From positions 15,201,614 to 15,265,613 of the forward strand of contig CAXIPT010000001.1 in NCBI GenBank assembly GCA_964030475.1: a stretch of 64,000 bases of DNA, written 5' to 3'. Shown here piece by piece: positions 1 through 11,183 of this stretch (positions are counted from its first letter, which is position 1; each line of letters opens with the position of its first letter). Made by a program: the position numbers and the translations under genes. Origin of the DNA: Tethya wilhelma. Its lineage: Eukaryota > Porifera > Demospongiae > Tethyida > Tethyidae. The notes beneath the pieces are model-generated. The model worked only from the letters and a program-made list of their open reading frames with translations. It did not search any database and was not told the DNA's origin.

Positions 1-66
1 CATTATCTTATACAACAATAAGGTCCAGTTACAAGAGTACCTATGTTTAGAGTCAACTCATATAAG

Positions 67-1074
67 TCAATACTTCATCCATTCAGTTATCTTGCCTTCT
101 GCACGTTTAGCTGCAGCTCGTTTGGGTGGACGGTCACGAGAATTCACCTCCGTCTGAACATCCTTCTCATGACGGACTTGTTCTCCTCTTGGCTCAGGTC
201 CTTGCACTTCTAGTGGATATAGCAGTTGAATGGGGTGTCTCAGTGAGGCTGGTCGACCCATCTTGGAAATGACTCTTATTTGAGCACCTCGGGTTACTCC
301 ATCGATTCCGGTGATGAGCTTCTCAACTACTCCTAACCTCCACATACCCCTTGGGTGAGACTCGTCATACACAGTAACAACTGCACCCACCTTGACTTCA
401 TCACCACTTCCTCGCGTGACGTGTTGCGAGCAATGATTCTCTCGGAGCTCCATAAGATACTCCTTCCTCCAGCGTCTCCAAAACTTTGAGAGAACTATCT
501 TGAGATACTGGGCTCTGCGAGATACTTCGGACTGACTCAGGTGGTAGTCAGGATCATTCTCAAAGCCATCAAGAGTAGGGTCAGGTAGCGAGAGGACTCG
601 ATAGCCACAAATTAGGTGCGAGGGTGTCAACGGCTCTTCCAAGTCATCTGTGGAGACATAAGTTAATGGCCGTGAATTCAAAACAGCTTCTACCTCTACT
701 ATAAGAGTGACAAGCTCTTGGTAGGTCAGCGTGGATCGCCCAACCACCTTCTTCAGACATCTCTTGGCTGACTTAATGAGGCGTTCAAAGAAGCCTCCCC
801 ACCATGGGGCACGTTGTAAGTTAAAGGTCCACTCGATCCTCTGACCGGAAAGGTACTTCTGCACTGTATCACAGTCAAAGATGGTCTTGATGATCTTGGA
901 AGCTGACACGAATGTCTTCCCATTGTCAGAGATTACCCTTGAAGGCATGCCTCTCCTGCCACTGAAACGTTTAAAGCAGTTGATGAAGGTATCTGCGCTG
1001 AGATCTGTCACGAGTTCCAGATGCGCTGCACGGGTAGTGTAGCAAGTGAATAGACACAACCAACTCTTGGTGTT
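67..1074 (-). mobile_element. BEL/Pao-type LTR retrotransposon, integrase C-terminal part
   Basis: The open frame reads from the N at 1075 down to a stop at 67. It shows the integrase core hallmarks of BEL/Pao elements: a CLFTC..TRAAHLELV strand, SDNGKTF carrying the second catalytic Asp, and APWWGGFFERL carrying the catalytic Glu. These are followed by LNSRPLTY and LTPSHLICGY, and then a DUF5641-like tail (WRRWRKEYL, then VYDESHPRGMWRLG). The first catalytic Asp and everything upstream (gag, protease, reverse transcriptase) are cut off at the N. No LTR is visible below 67. I see no internal stop, so this stretch may be recent, but as it stands it is only a fragment. Confidence 0.88.
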
Positions 1075-1075
1075 N

Positions 1076-2375
1076 TATACATGGACCTATGTAACGAGAG
1101 AAGGAAACAAGGGATAGCATTTTTGCTGTCAACAACAGTGTTATGTATACAGAATCTCATGTGGCTACAAGATTTACTAACCACTGTCACTGACCATCTT
1201 AAAGTACGACAATATTACTAGAAGGTCCCCCCCCCCCCAATTGTATAATTATACATATGGCAACAAATCATTGTGAGCACAGCTGTAAAACTTCATCATA
1301 ATGGATTATCCCTACCATTTACCAAACAGATGAAAAACAGAACAGATGACGTCTGGTCAAGAACAGCCACAATTGGTGATTGTGTTTTCATAATAATTCC
1401 AGACTGAATGTAAAAAGCTAATACCATTTCTGTCACAAGGAACTGCCAAGAATGTGTAGCAGCCACTTTCAGTCTTATCCCATGAGAATGAGTAACACAG
1501 ATAACATTCAAGTGTAGCTACCAACAAATATCACACACAGACACTTCCTTCCTTGGGTATATGTACTGTTCCAACTGTCGTATTTCTCTATATATGACTG
1601 ACTTTTCACGAAAAAACAATGCTTTTAGCTGATGTTGAAAAATTGGTTACCAGGTAATATCCAAACAAAGGTCATCATTGTTTAGACTTGATTACATTCA
1701 CGGCCCGATGATGCAACATTAGGAAGTGGTTGAAAGTGGACAACAAAAGTTTTCCTTTATGATACTATGTAACTTTGAGACAAATATAATATGGAAGAGA
1801 GTTTCCAAAACATAGCTATACACAAAATACTACCAGGAACAGTTTTAATGTACACACACAGTTTTAATACAGCCATCATAATTATTTGACATGTCACATG
1901 ACATTTTTTAAACTGACCCCATTAGACCCATAGCCGATCAGTCTAGTGTGTGATTCACTAAACATAATCTGACACACAAGTTCTACCATAGTGGTCTATA
2001 GATAGTAGAGGGGAGACCTCTACTACACACCTACCATAGGAAGTCAGTGAGGTGTGTAAAAATACTCATACAGTTTTGTACAAATTATCATACTACATAT
2101 GCTAATATTTAGATAAGACATATCTACCTCTCTTGGTTATTTTAAATCCTCGGGACACTTTCCACGACGATTTATCATTACATACTCACCATATTTTGAG
2201 TTTCAGCTATCTGGACTTTGACACCATGTTTGATTTTATGATCGATCTGTGAAGAATTCGGGTTTAAAGGTCATCAGTGGTACACACCTTCGTTCGAACG
2301 CCCACGTCTCAGCTCCACCCCTAGCTATTTGCAGGCATAGCAAGTGTGCTCTATTTGGAAGTTTGTCCCTGTACG
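1076..2375. other. Stretch without a supported gene
   Basis: This interval contains AT-rich sequence, a C-run near 1227 and short open frames that lack family similarity or credible splice signals. The last part presumably includes the promoter and 5' UTR of the gene starting at 2376. The interval begins right after the N at 1075, so sequence may be missing between it and the retrotransposon fragment. Confidence 0.5.
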
Positions 2376-3287
2376 ATGGAAGCAAATAACTGGGAAGATG
2401 TGAAGTTCTTGAAAGATACAGCTGGAATACCTATAGAAAAGGCACTTGGGCTAGAGGATGATGATGGAGGTACTGCAATCAGAAATATCCTAGTGATCTG
2501 TTTAGTTGCTGATTTGATGTTCTGATACTTCACTTCTTTTTGATGCAGATATGCCTAGTCTAGAGACATTCAAGGAGAATTTGATAGTACGTGGCTTTGG
2601 AGACAAACCACTGAAGTTCAAGCTGCCTGATCCTAAAGACATACCACTGATTGGTGTCCCAGATCCTAAAGATCTCGACCAAACATATGTATTTCCTCCC
2701 TTCATTGATCTGGACAGTCTGCTTGACCCCGTGTAAGTTGATTAGAATTGTCTTCAACATTGCTTAACTGTGTCTAAAACCATCATGGTATTAGGTAGTT
2801 TAAAAACAACAATATAGCATTATGTATAGATTCAGTTCTATTCTACCATCTATATTCTACTCTTAGGTTCATCCCAGCCTCAAAAATCACGATGGGCAAT
2901 GAGCAACAGACAGCCTCTACTTTGTCTCCAGGCGCTCCTGATTCTGTCAAGAAAGAAAATGTAGAATCTCCCAACAGAGACCCTACAGAGGAACAATTAC
3001 CCATAGAATGTTGTGAAGCATCTACAGACAATGATGAAACACCTCCTATATCAGATTTGGACATGCCAGAAGCTGAAATAAAACAACAGGTCCATCAAGA
3101 GTCATTCAACCAGGATGCAGAGCAGGTTGGGTCCGAGCCTATGGAACAATCGATGCTCACTGATGATGACTCACTGATAGAGATGACTGCAAGTCAACCC
3201 GTTTCCACTCCAGAGCTTATTCCAAGCAGCAACTCAGGCACGAGCAGTAGTAATGTAAGTATCATTGACTTAACACAAGACTTTTGA
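2376..3287 (+). CDS. Unrecognised 232-residue protein with C-terminal SUMO-interaction motif
   Basis: Three exons fit in phase: 2376-2469, 2549-2732 and 2867-3287 (699 nt). I do not recognise the family. The N-terminal half is acidic and Pro/Asp-rich (KFKLPDPKDIPLIGVPDPKDL). The rest is low-complexity, rich in Glu, Ser, Thr and Gln, and probably disordered. Two short motifs stand out. VKKE fits the SUMO acceptor consensus (hydrophobic-K-x-E), and the last residues SIIDLTQDF fit a classical SUMO-interaction motif (V/I-I-D-L-T followed by acid). Together they suggest a nuclear, SUMO-linked adaptor, which is inference. A second copy of the last 60 codons lies at 4503-4687 with three residue changes. 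AATAAA-type signals follow the stop. Confidence 0.6.
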
Positions 3288-3342
3288 ATGGCAGTTCAAT
3301 CACTATAGCCTGTTGCTATTGCAAGTTGCTTCAAAACTGTCC

Positions 3343-3348
3343 AATAAA
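3343..3348 (+). terminator. Candidate polyadenylation signal
   Basis: AATAAA lies about 55 bases after the stop of the SIM-motif gene, within a run of overlapping AATAAA-like hexamers. The equivalent signal is present in the duplicated copy near 4742. Confidence 0.4.
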
Positions 3349-3861
3349 TAATAAAAAAATCATTTTGTTTGATTGGTAATGATATCAGGATTATCAAGAA
3401 TAAGGTACATATGGTTTAGCTCGATGGATATCTACATAGTAGTAGAAACACATGTAGTGTTACAATAGTATTACTACTTTCTAAGCAATTCCCAAAATTT
3501 ATGACTTGTACTCAAAATAACAACGAACTTGTGTCTTTATCTGGTATCCAAGTTTTAGAAATCCAATGTTTACTCTATTACAGTAGCACTACTAAATGTT
3601 GTCTTTCAGTATCATTCATTCAGAAAGTAAGCTGTGCAGTTTTCAGGATGTTTGTTGATCCGCAACAAATGTACTATATTATAGCGTTGTTCGACAGTTG
3701 GTAGTTGACAGCTATTATTGTACTAGCTGTATTGTGTAGCTTCCACCATTTAGTAACTGTTTCAGACAGCCAGAAGAATATAAAGAAATAAAGCTCTACA
3801 ATAGTTGGATAGCTATACTTGTATAGTGATAAGTTGTGACTACTTCAACCTGTACTGAGTC

Positions 3862-4501
3862 ATGGCTGACACTGAGGGTGATGATAAAAAGGAGGTCAAG
3901 AGTGATGTGGATGGGGAGAGTGATCCTCCTTACAACCTCTACGACCCTCTCAGTCCAGAGACTGTCATTGAGCGCATTAGATATCGACGACAAGAGTCTC
4001 GACAAAACAATTACGGTAGAGGTACTGACATTCACGGCTCTCCGATTCGACTCTCTTCCGTAGCAATTGGAGTGGACGTATCCAAGGCTTGTTTGTGTGT
4101 GGAATGGACTCTCATAGGTGTACTGATCTGTGTGGTGTGGCTGCTTCTGATGATACCGACTGCATTCTACATCAAAACTTATGTTGTGGTAAGACTTAGT
4201 CTGGTTATACATACATGCATGGCTGCCAACCATTAATTTTTCTTGTGAATGCATGCTATTTCATTCACTGATTATTCATCGGCTATCTCTGTTTCAAAGA
4301 TGCCCTATGAGATAGTGTTTTTTAGTGAGCAATTCCCAACTCTTATGGTTTTGTAAGCACAACATGCCTACTTCTCAGACTTCTCTATAAAGATGTATTC
4401 CAAACATTGCACAATAATTTTCACTAGCTGATCTTGTTATTCTCTATATGCTTTCTTCACAGTCTTCAGGTACCAACAGCAGTAATAATTCCCACAGCAC
4501 T
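3862..4501 (+). CDS. Frizzled-like receptor, 5' fragment (duplicate copy)
   Basis: Exon 1 is 3862-4188, and exon 2 starts at 4463 but is cut at the N at 4502 after SSGTNSSNNSHST. The sequence is identical to the 5' end of the complete gene at 5256. It encodes a hydrophilic N-terminus (MADTEGDDKKEV...) and one hydrophobic segment (WTLIGVLICVVWLLLMIPTA). Nothing of the CRD or seven-helix region is present in this copy. Confidence 0.55.
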
Positions 4502-5255
4502 NCATTCGACCAGGATGCAGAGCAGGTTGGGTCCGAGTCTATGGAACAATCGATGCTCACTGATGATGACTCACTGATAGAGATGGCTGCAAGTCAACCC
4601 ATCTCCACTCCAGAGCTTATTCCAAGCAGCAACTCAGGCACGAGCAGTAGTAATGTAAGTATCATTGACTTAACACAAGACTTTTGAATGGCAGTTCAAT
4701 CACTATAGCCTGTTGCTATTGCAAGTTGCTTCAAAACTGTCCAATAAAAAAAAAATCATTTTGTTTGATCAGTAATGATATCAGGATTATCAAGAATAAG
4801 GTACATATGGTTTAGCTCGATGGATATCTACATAGTAGTAGAAACACATGTAGTGTTACAATAGTATTACTACTTTCTACAATTCCCAAAATTTATGACT
4901 TGTACTCAAAATAACAACGAACTTGTGTCTTTATCTGGTATCCAAGTTTTAGAAATCCAATGTTTACTCTATTACAATAGCACTTCTAAATGTTGTCTTT
5001 CAGTATCATTCATTCAGAAAGTAAGCCGTGCAGTTTTCAGGATGTTTGTTGATCCGCAACAAATGTACTATATTATAGCGTTGTTCGACAGTTGGTAGTT
5101 GACAGCTATTATTGTACTAGCTGTATTGTGTAGCTTCCACCATTTAGTAACTGTTTCAGACAGCCAGAAGAATATAAAGAAATAAAGCTCTACAATAGTT
5201 GGATAGCTATACTTGTATAGTGATAAGTTGTGACTACTTCAACCTGTACTGAGTC

Positions 5256-8197
5256 ATGGCTGACACTGAGGGTGATGATAAAAAGGAGGTCAAGAGTGAT
5301 GTGGATGGGGAGAGTGATCCTCCTTACAACCTCTACGACCCTCTCAGTCCAGAGACTGTCATTGAGCGCATTAGATATCGACGACAAGAGTCTCGACAAA
5401 ACAATTACGGTAGAGGTACTGACATTCACGGCTCTCCGATTCGACTCTCTTCCGTAGCAATTGGAGTGGACGTATCCAAGGCTTGTTTGTGTGTGGAATG
5501 GACTCTCATAGGTGTACTGATCTGTGTGGTGTGGCTGCTTCTGATGATACCGACTGCATTCTACATCAAAACTTATGTTGTGGTAAGACTTAGTCTGGTT
5601 ATACATACATGCATGGCTGCCAACCATTAATTTTTCTTGTGAATGCATGCTATTTCATTCACTGATTATTCATCGGCTATCTCTGTTTCAAAGATGCCCT
5701 ATGAGATAGTGTTTTTTAGTGAGCAATTCCCAACTCTTATGGTTTTGTAAGCACAACATGCCTACTTCTCAGACTTCTCTATAAAGATGTATTCCAAACA
5801 TTGCACAATAATTTTCACTAGCTGATCTTGTTATTCTCTATATGCTTTCTTCACAGTCTTCAGGTACCAACAGCAGTAATAATTCCCACAGCACTAAGAA
5901 TTGTACTCCAGTAGAATACACCGGAGATATATGCCGCCTTTCACTCTTGTCTTGTCAGACACTGACTTCAAATGAGAATAGAGATGGCTCCAATTCCAAC
6001 AATGCAACAGTCTACATTTCTTCCATTGTGGACCAGCAACTGTGGGAAGACATAGCATTAAAATTAAATCAGGTTAAATTTATTTTAACAGAGGCATGCA
6101 GGAAGGAAATCATTCCATTTTTTTGTCTTTATTATTTCAAACTTTGTGACAAAGAAAGTAATGAACTGTTGCAGCCTTCAAAAGAATATTGTGTAAATTT
6201 ACTTGAAGATCTTTGTCATGACATTGTTGAGATGGTTCCCTCTAAGTTTTTACCAAAATGTGAAGAGCTTCCCCCAAAAACAGAGTCGCTCGATACTTGC
6301 ATTAGCAATCAATGTAAGTTATTTATACTATAATTATTATTATATTATAGCTCAAACTTGGGCATCTGTGGGAGTGGGAGTGTGTGGGTGCAGGTGTGCA
6401 TGCATGTGCGTACATGTTTATGTGTGTGTGTGTCTGTGTACCCTCATTAGCCTCGTACCCAGGCTCTCTCCTTTGACCTTGCACTAACAAAGGAGGAGAG
6501 CCTGAGTACGAGGCAATACCCTCACGAGTCTCCTCTCTCTCCTTTTAGCACAAAATTCTTCGAAAACTGATCCTCTAGACTGTCAGGATGATTTTTACTA
6601 CGATGATGATCCAAGCTTACAGCAATGCTTCCCAGAGTGTAATCGTTGGTCTCCATTATCTGATACTACGATCAAAGTGACAGATGGTTTGATCCTTGGA
6701 GTGGTCATTTTTGCCATCATCACAAGCGCTGCAGTTCTTGTACTTGGTTGCCTGCGATGTAACAGAGTGTAAGTACCCAATCATGCATACAAATAGCATT
6801 GAAATGTCTAGTACTTTCTTAAGAATTTATCGCTTGATAGTTCAAAAGTATATATACAAAGGTGCATGATTGCTGCTTAATTTTAGTTTCATTATCGATA
6901 GGTTTGTTTTTCCTACTATATTGATTATCTACCAAACGTTCTCTGTACTGGTCCTAGCTGTGGTGGTGCTCATCGGCTACACGTCTCGGACTAACCTCTT
7001 CTGCAGTTCTAGGAACCTACTGAGCACCTTGTTCAACCCAACTCCCTTCTGCATCTTTTCAGGTAATTGGCTTTAATTTAAGCTCATCAACAAAGTATTA
7101 GCAATAATTATGAGCTAATGCTGTACTTTTATGCTATCAATTGAGCATAGATTCTTTATACACACTTTGCTTCTTGCAATTGCTTCTCACGACATCTTAT
7201 ATTACTATCTCTTTCGCAATCTCTCCGTGCAGGGATTATACTATACTACGTTTTGATGCAGCTTCTAATCTTGTGGCTGTTTCAAGTAACCTTTGTCTTT
7301 TGGGGTACTTGGTGGCCAATGAATGCTCGACGGTTTCTACTCTCGGGCAAAGGGCACTGCCTCCACATCATCCTGATCCATCTTGGACTGCTACTGCCCA
7401 TTATACCAGTGGTCGCTGTGGGAGTGACCAAAGGCTTCACTCATACTCGACTACCACCCGTTATGTGTGCAAGTCCTCATGTCAATGCTAATTTCTTCTC
7501 CATGATCTTACCCATCAGCATCATAATAGCCATCGGAGGCTCCTTGCTCATATTGATCATGAGAAGTGTAATAAAGGTAAGAACCTGAATCAGTGATTCT
7601 AAAGTAATAGTATTATTATACTCTCAGACTCTCAGTATGTGTAAACAAGCACCATATTGATATCCCCCTAGAGTTAGAGTTGTCACAACAGTGAGTTCAT
7701 CCTTTGATCAGCATGCTCCATTATCATTATCGCTATAGAAACATGTGATTGCTAAAATCCGAGGCCAAAGGCCCCAATTTCTGTGGTGGTCGTCTGAGAT
7801 CAAAGTGCTCATTGTTCTCACCTACTATGTCATCCTGGGTGTGGTGGTACTCACTACCTTCACCATCGCCATGACAAACCTGGGCAACTTCCAATCAGAG
7901 ACCTTAAGATACTTTCAATGTGAGAGTCACCGCAACGCCACTGCCAATTCAACCAGCTGCGATCGAGGCGCAGTAGAGAGGCTCGTAAACCCAATCCCGA
8001 CCACGGTTGCTTTTCTTCTGATAGGGATCTACCCGGCAGTGAACTTGGTCTACACCTGGAACTACAGGGAGCTGAAGGAGAAGTGGAGGAGCCGACAGGT
8101 GGAGTATGTGAACAGGTCCAACTCTGTGTGGTTCTCTAGGGAAGCACTGCGAGCAACCATACGCCATAAACACAGCTTCTCTCAGGCACCAAAGTGA
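5256..8197 (+). CDS. Frizzled-like seven-helix receptor with FZ cysteine-rich domain and an extra N-terminal membrane segment
   Basis: Six exons fit in phase: 5256-5582, 5857-6313, 6549-6768, 6902-7062, 7233-7576 and 7739-8197, giving 655 residues. Residues 1-80 are hydrophilic, and about 82-104 form a hydrophobic segment. A Ser/Asn-rich linker then leads into a domain with ten cysteines in FZ-CRD order (NCT, DIC, LSC, EAC, FFC, KLC, EYC, DLC, PKC, DTC). Seven membrane helices follow, with TM1 LILGVVIFAIITSAAVLVLG and TM7 near IPTTVAFLLIGIYPAVNLVY. The family transduces Wnt-type signals at the plasma membrane. The Dishevelled-binding KTxxxW motif after TM7 is not kept: ELKEKW stands there. 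The upstream hydrophobic segment could be a signal anchor or a late signal peptide. No ligand can be inferred. Confidence 0.82.
6449..6514. repeat. Hairpin mini-element, AGCCTCGTACCCAGGC arms
   Basis: Two arms of about 26 bases (CCTCGTACCCAGGCTCTCTC and its near complement) face each other across a short loop, inside an intron of the Frizzled-like gene. Related hairpins occur at 16169, 16267, 31855, 43165 and 48392. Confidence 0.6.
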
Positions 8198-8461
8198 AGA
8201 GTGAAGGAGCTCAAAACAAGGCAATAGTGTACATAACTGATTAAAGCATCATGTATGAAACGTTATTACCATTAAGATATTTGTACACGTATACACAAAC
8301 TCAACAAACACTACTTTAGGAAACAAACCCATAGCAGTTGGTACTTCATTTCAGGCAATGTAGTTTTTTAGTTTTTCCAGTTACAATAATTATGGGGATA
8401 AAAATGATATTATGTGTGTATGTGTGTGTGTGCAGCTGCTATCAAATTCAATGGTAGTGGA

Positions 8462-10088
8462 TTACATGTTATCGTCACCAATATCTAAGAACACATCAAA
8501 TGATTCTCTGAAACAGTTTCCTTCTGTCGTGAATGAATACTTGTGGAGGGTCCCATCCATACAAACAGCTGTAGTAAAGCAAAACCAGAAATTCAGCCTT
8601 GTAACTTAACTGTCAACTCCCAAACATTTTCATATTCATTTTCACAACACGCAGTCAATAGTCTTGAAATAGTCTCTCTCTCACTATTTCCCCCCATACT
8701 ACAAGATAGCCTGGTTTGAGTCTACCCTGCCTCTGGTCTCCCTAGCAATAGTGTTTACTAGACTCACCAACAACAGTCTTCTTGTCTCCAACAAATGCAC
8801 ACATACATGGGCTCTCATTGGGCAGACTGAACTGGGCCACTCCCCACTGTGAGTCAACATAAGGTCCCATCGCCATACCCAGAAGACTCACTTGAGCAAG
8901 ACTGAGAGGAAGATGAACACGACAGGTGTTTTTTTGAGTTTCTACATTGACAAATACTGTTTATACCTTGATTTCTTGTTGATGCCTTGATCTTTGACGG
9001 CAAATACGTGAACCGTTCCTTTGTCACTGGAACAGCAGAGAAAGGCAGAGTCCAGACTGAAGTTTAGACTACAAAAGGAGACCAAATTATTCAACAATAA
9101 TTAAACAATGTTTTGTGTGTGTGTGTTTGAGTTATGTCCATTATGCATTCACCAGTATATATTTGCTGAATCGGCACCTCTTCTGAACTCAGCAATGAGG
9201 TCGCGGGTTTGAGTGCTATGAACACGAATAAGAGTACCCTATATGTGTGTATTGGCAGTATGTGTGTGTGTGTGTGTGTGTATAATTAACAAACTGCATC
9301 AGAACATACTCAGTTGAGCGGTCCAACATGCCTAGTGTTACACTATACCTTTGTAGAACACGTTGCTATTCTTGATCCTTGATGATTGATACTGATGCAC
9401 GACACTTCATGCTGATGGGCATGACATATAACCTCGGTGGCAGCCCTTTCAGGCGCTTCTGTTGCCAACAGATCCTTTAGAGTTTGATCAAAGAAAATCA
9501 TAAAAGTGCTGAGCTACAAACATGGTGTTGTCATGCCTACCACAATTCGCACTGTTCCCTTCTGTGATCCTGGGAAGACCATCAGCTGACACTCGACACT
9601 GGGACAAACTTCACACAGACCTACAGGACAGAATAGTACACACACAATATCTCACTATGTCGATAATAAATCATGTTAATACTATTATTTGTACCTCGTG
9701 GGTTGGGTGCAGTTTTGATGGTAGTGAGTAGCTTTGGATCAGTGGGGAAACTAAACACATGGAGCTCAGTCATGAGAACAACTACCAACCTGTAGTGAAG
9801 CAATATTGAAATAAAATCAAGTAACACACAAACACACATGAACAGATTCAACACTCTTACTTGTCAGCTTTCAGTCTTACTGACACCACTCTGCTGGGAA
9901 ATCCTAATTCGTACACAAATTTCCGTTTCTTATCGTCCCATATCATCACTGTATACAAATATAGATAGTCACACGCAATTGAGACTATAATAATATCTGT
10001 GAGTCCCACAATGGTACCATTTCTGTCTGGAAACTTGGGTGCTTGTCCTCCACCTATGACTGCCAAGATGTTGCTTCGATTGAGCATT
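8462..10088 (-). CDS. WDR45B: PROPPIN beta-propeller, WDR45B/WIPI3-like, 5' end missing
   Basis: Nine exons fit in phase on the minus strand: 10018-10088, 9861-9948, 9695-9789, 9541-9620, 9349-9513, 9153-9238, 8967-9068, 8768-8901 and 8462-8568. They give 308 residues from [14 protein letters not shown] to the stop. Family signatures, as recalled: [22 protein letters not shown], the phosphoinositide-binding FRRG at 9176-9187, [12 protein letters not shown], and a C-terminal [13 protein letters not shown] proteins bind PI3P through two sites flanking this Arg pair and act in autophagy. Human WIPI3 is about 344 residues, so roughly the first blade is absent. The N at 10089 falls inside the first visible exon, and beyond it lies unrelated repeat DNA, so the loss looks like an assembly join. 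WIPI4 (WDR45) is the alternative paralogue. Confidence 0.88.
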
Positions 10089-10089
10089 N

Positions 10090-10231
10090 ACAGCTCCGTG
10101 TCATGCTGAGCTGGCATTTTTAGTGCATGTGTACTTTTTGCCCGTACAATTTGCACGTGACACTAGGAGCTCAAGTATACTAAAATGATCACGTGTGGTA
10201 AAAATGCCAGCTCAGCATGACACGGAGCTGT
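10090..10231. repeat. Foldback element, truncated at the N
   Basis: The arm ACAGCTCCGTGTCATGCTGA and onward at 10090-10122 is the inverted complement of 10199-10231. The right arm continues as CGTACCTCC, like the intact foldback at 15258-15409. The left arm stops at the N at 10089, so the outer part of the element was lost at the join. Confidence 0.65.
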
Positions 10232-10318
10232 CGTACCTCCCTGGGACCGACCACGTGTGGCGGCAACGTGCAGTCCCCATCTAGATATGCGCCAGAGGAA
10301 GTACGACACGAGTACACA

Positions 10319-11183
10319 ACTCAATTATCATCAAACCATGGGGGGACAGTTCCTACTGTGGTATGAATAAAACAAAGCATTAAAAATAGTGACAATCATA
10401 AAATAGTAAGAAATACAACTGTACTTTGGTATATATAGTTCAATACAGTGTTCTGCAAAACAAAAGCTGTGATACAGAAGCTTTTAAAAATTGTAAAACC
10501 AACTAATTTTGTTTGGTCCTTACAGCTGGGAAAAGGTATTGTTGAATATCTTGTGGCAAAATTCAAGCAAAGGAGGCTTTACATATCTCGTAGACAGAAT
10601 CTAAAAGCTTTTCAAAAGTAGGGACCGAGTGCCCTTTTTTAGTGAAAATGGCTAAAATTGAAACTTTTGCCATTAATACATGTATAAATAAAGCTTTGTT
10701 ATGCTACAGATTAATGTTAGGTAGCTAAAATAAGATTAAACATGGTGAAAATAAGTTGCTTTACCTTGAAAGCTAGATAAATGTCACCGCATAGTCGCCT
10801 CAAAAGCTCATAGTGTAGACTTGTTTCAGAAGCTTTTCAGGCACCAGGCCATGTATCTTAAAATATCCCCATACAAATTTCCCTATCTAAAATGCCACTT
10901 CTGGGTGAATTTTCCATAATATTATCTGGATGTGACTGAAAATTGTAGGTCGTCCTGTAGACTGATACATAAAACACTTGCAGTGAGCTGGCATGGCAAA
11001 CTGAGCCATACGTTACGCACGATCAGATGCCGCCTCGCGCTAAGGCGCTCCGGCAATAATTAGTTACCGGTATAATTGTCTAGCTGACTCAATGTAACGG
11101 TTTACTACTTACCATGATTACAATGACATGCACCAAGTATTATGCTTTTCATACTGAGAATTCATTCACTTTCTTTTGTATAG
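10319..11183. other. AT-rich stretch upstream of the ROCO gene
   Basis: No convincing exon is visible. The ROCO gene needs an upstream exon supplying one base before its acceptor at 11183/11184, but I could not identify it here. A CG-containing segment near 11020-11060 could be part of a promoter. Confidence 0.35.

Larger units (their letters stand above)
3103..5895 (+). repeat. Direct tandem duplication of about 1.4 kb, joined at an N
   Basis: Copy 1 (3103-4501) and copy 2 (4503-5895) contain the same content: the end of the SIM-motif gene, the intergenic region, exon 1 of the Frizzled-like receptor, its intron, and the first 13 codons of exon 2. The first roughly 530 bases differ at several substitutions and small indels. 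From about 3640 on, the copies look identical by eye. The single N at 4502 is exactly the junction. An assembly join of two haplotypes is at least as likely as a real duplication. Confidence 0.85.

Noticed and set aside
1296..1511. 71-codon minus-strand open frame
   Set aside because: It has no splice context or similarity, and the composition is typical of random AT-rich frames.
3796..5648. 152-codon antisense frames opposite Frizzled exon 1 in both copies
   Set aside because: They are shadows of exon 1 and its intron, with no family resemblance and no splice logic.
7949..8224. 91-codon antisense frame over the last Frizzled exon
   Set aside because: It is a shadow of the TM6-TM7 exon.
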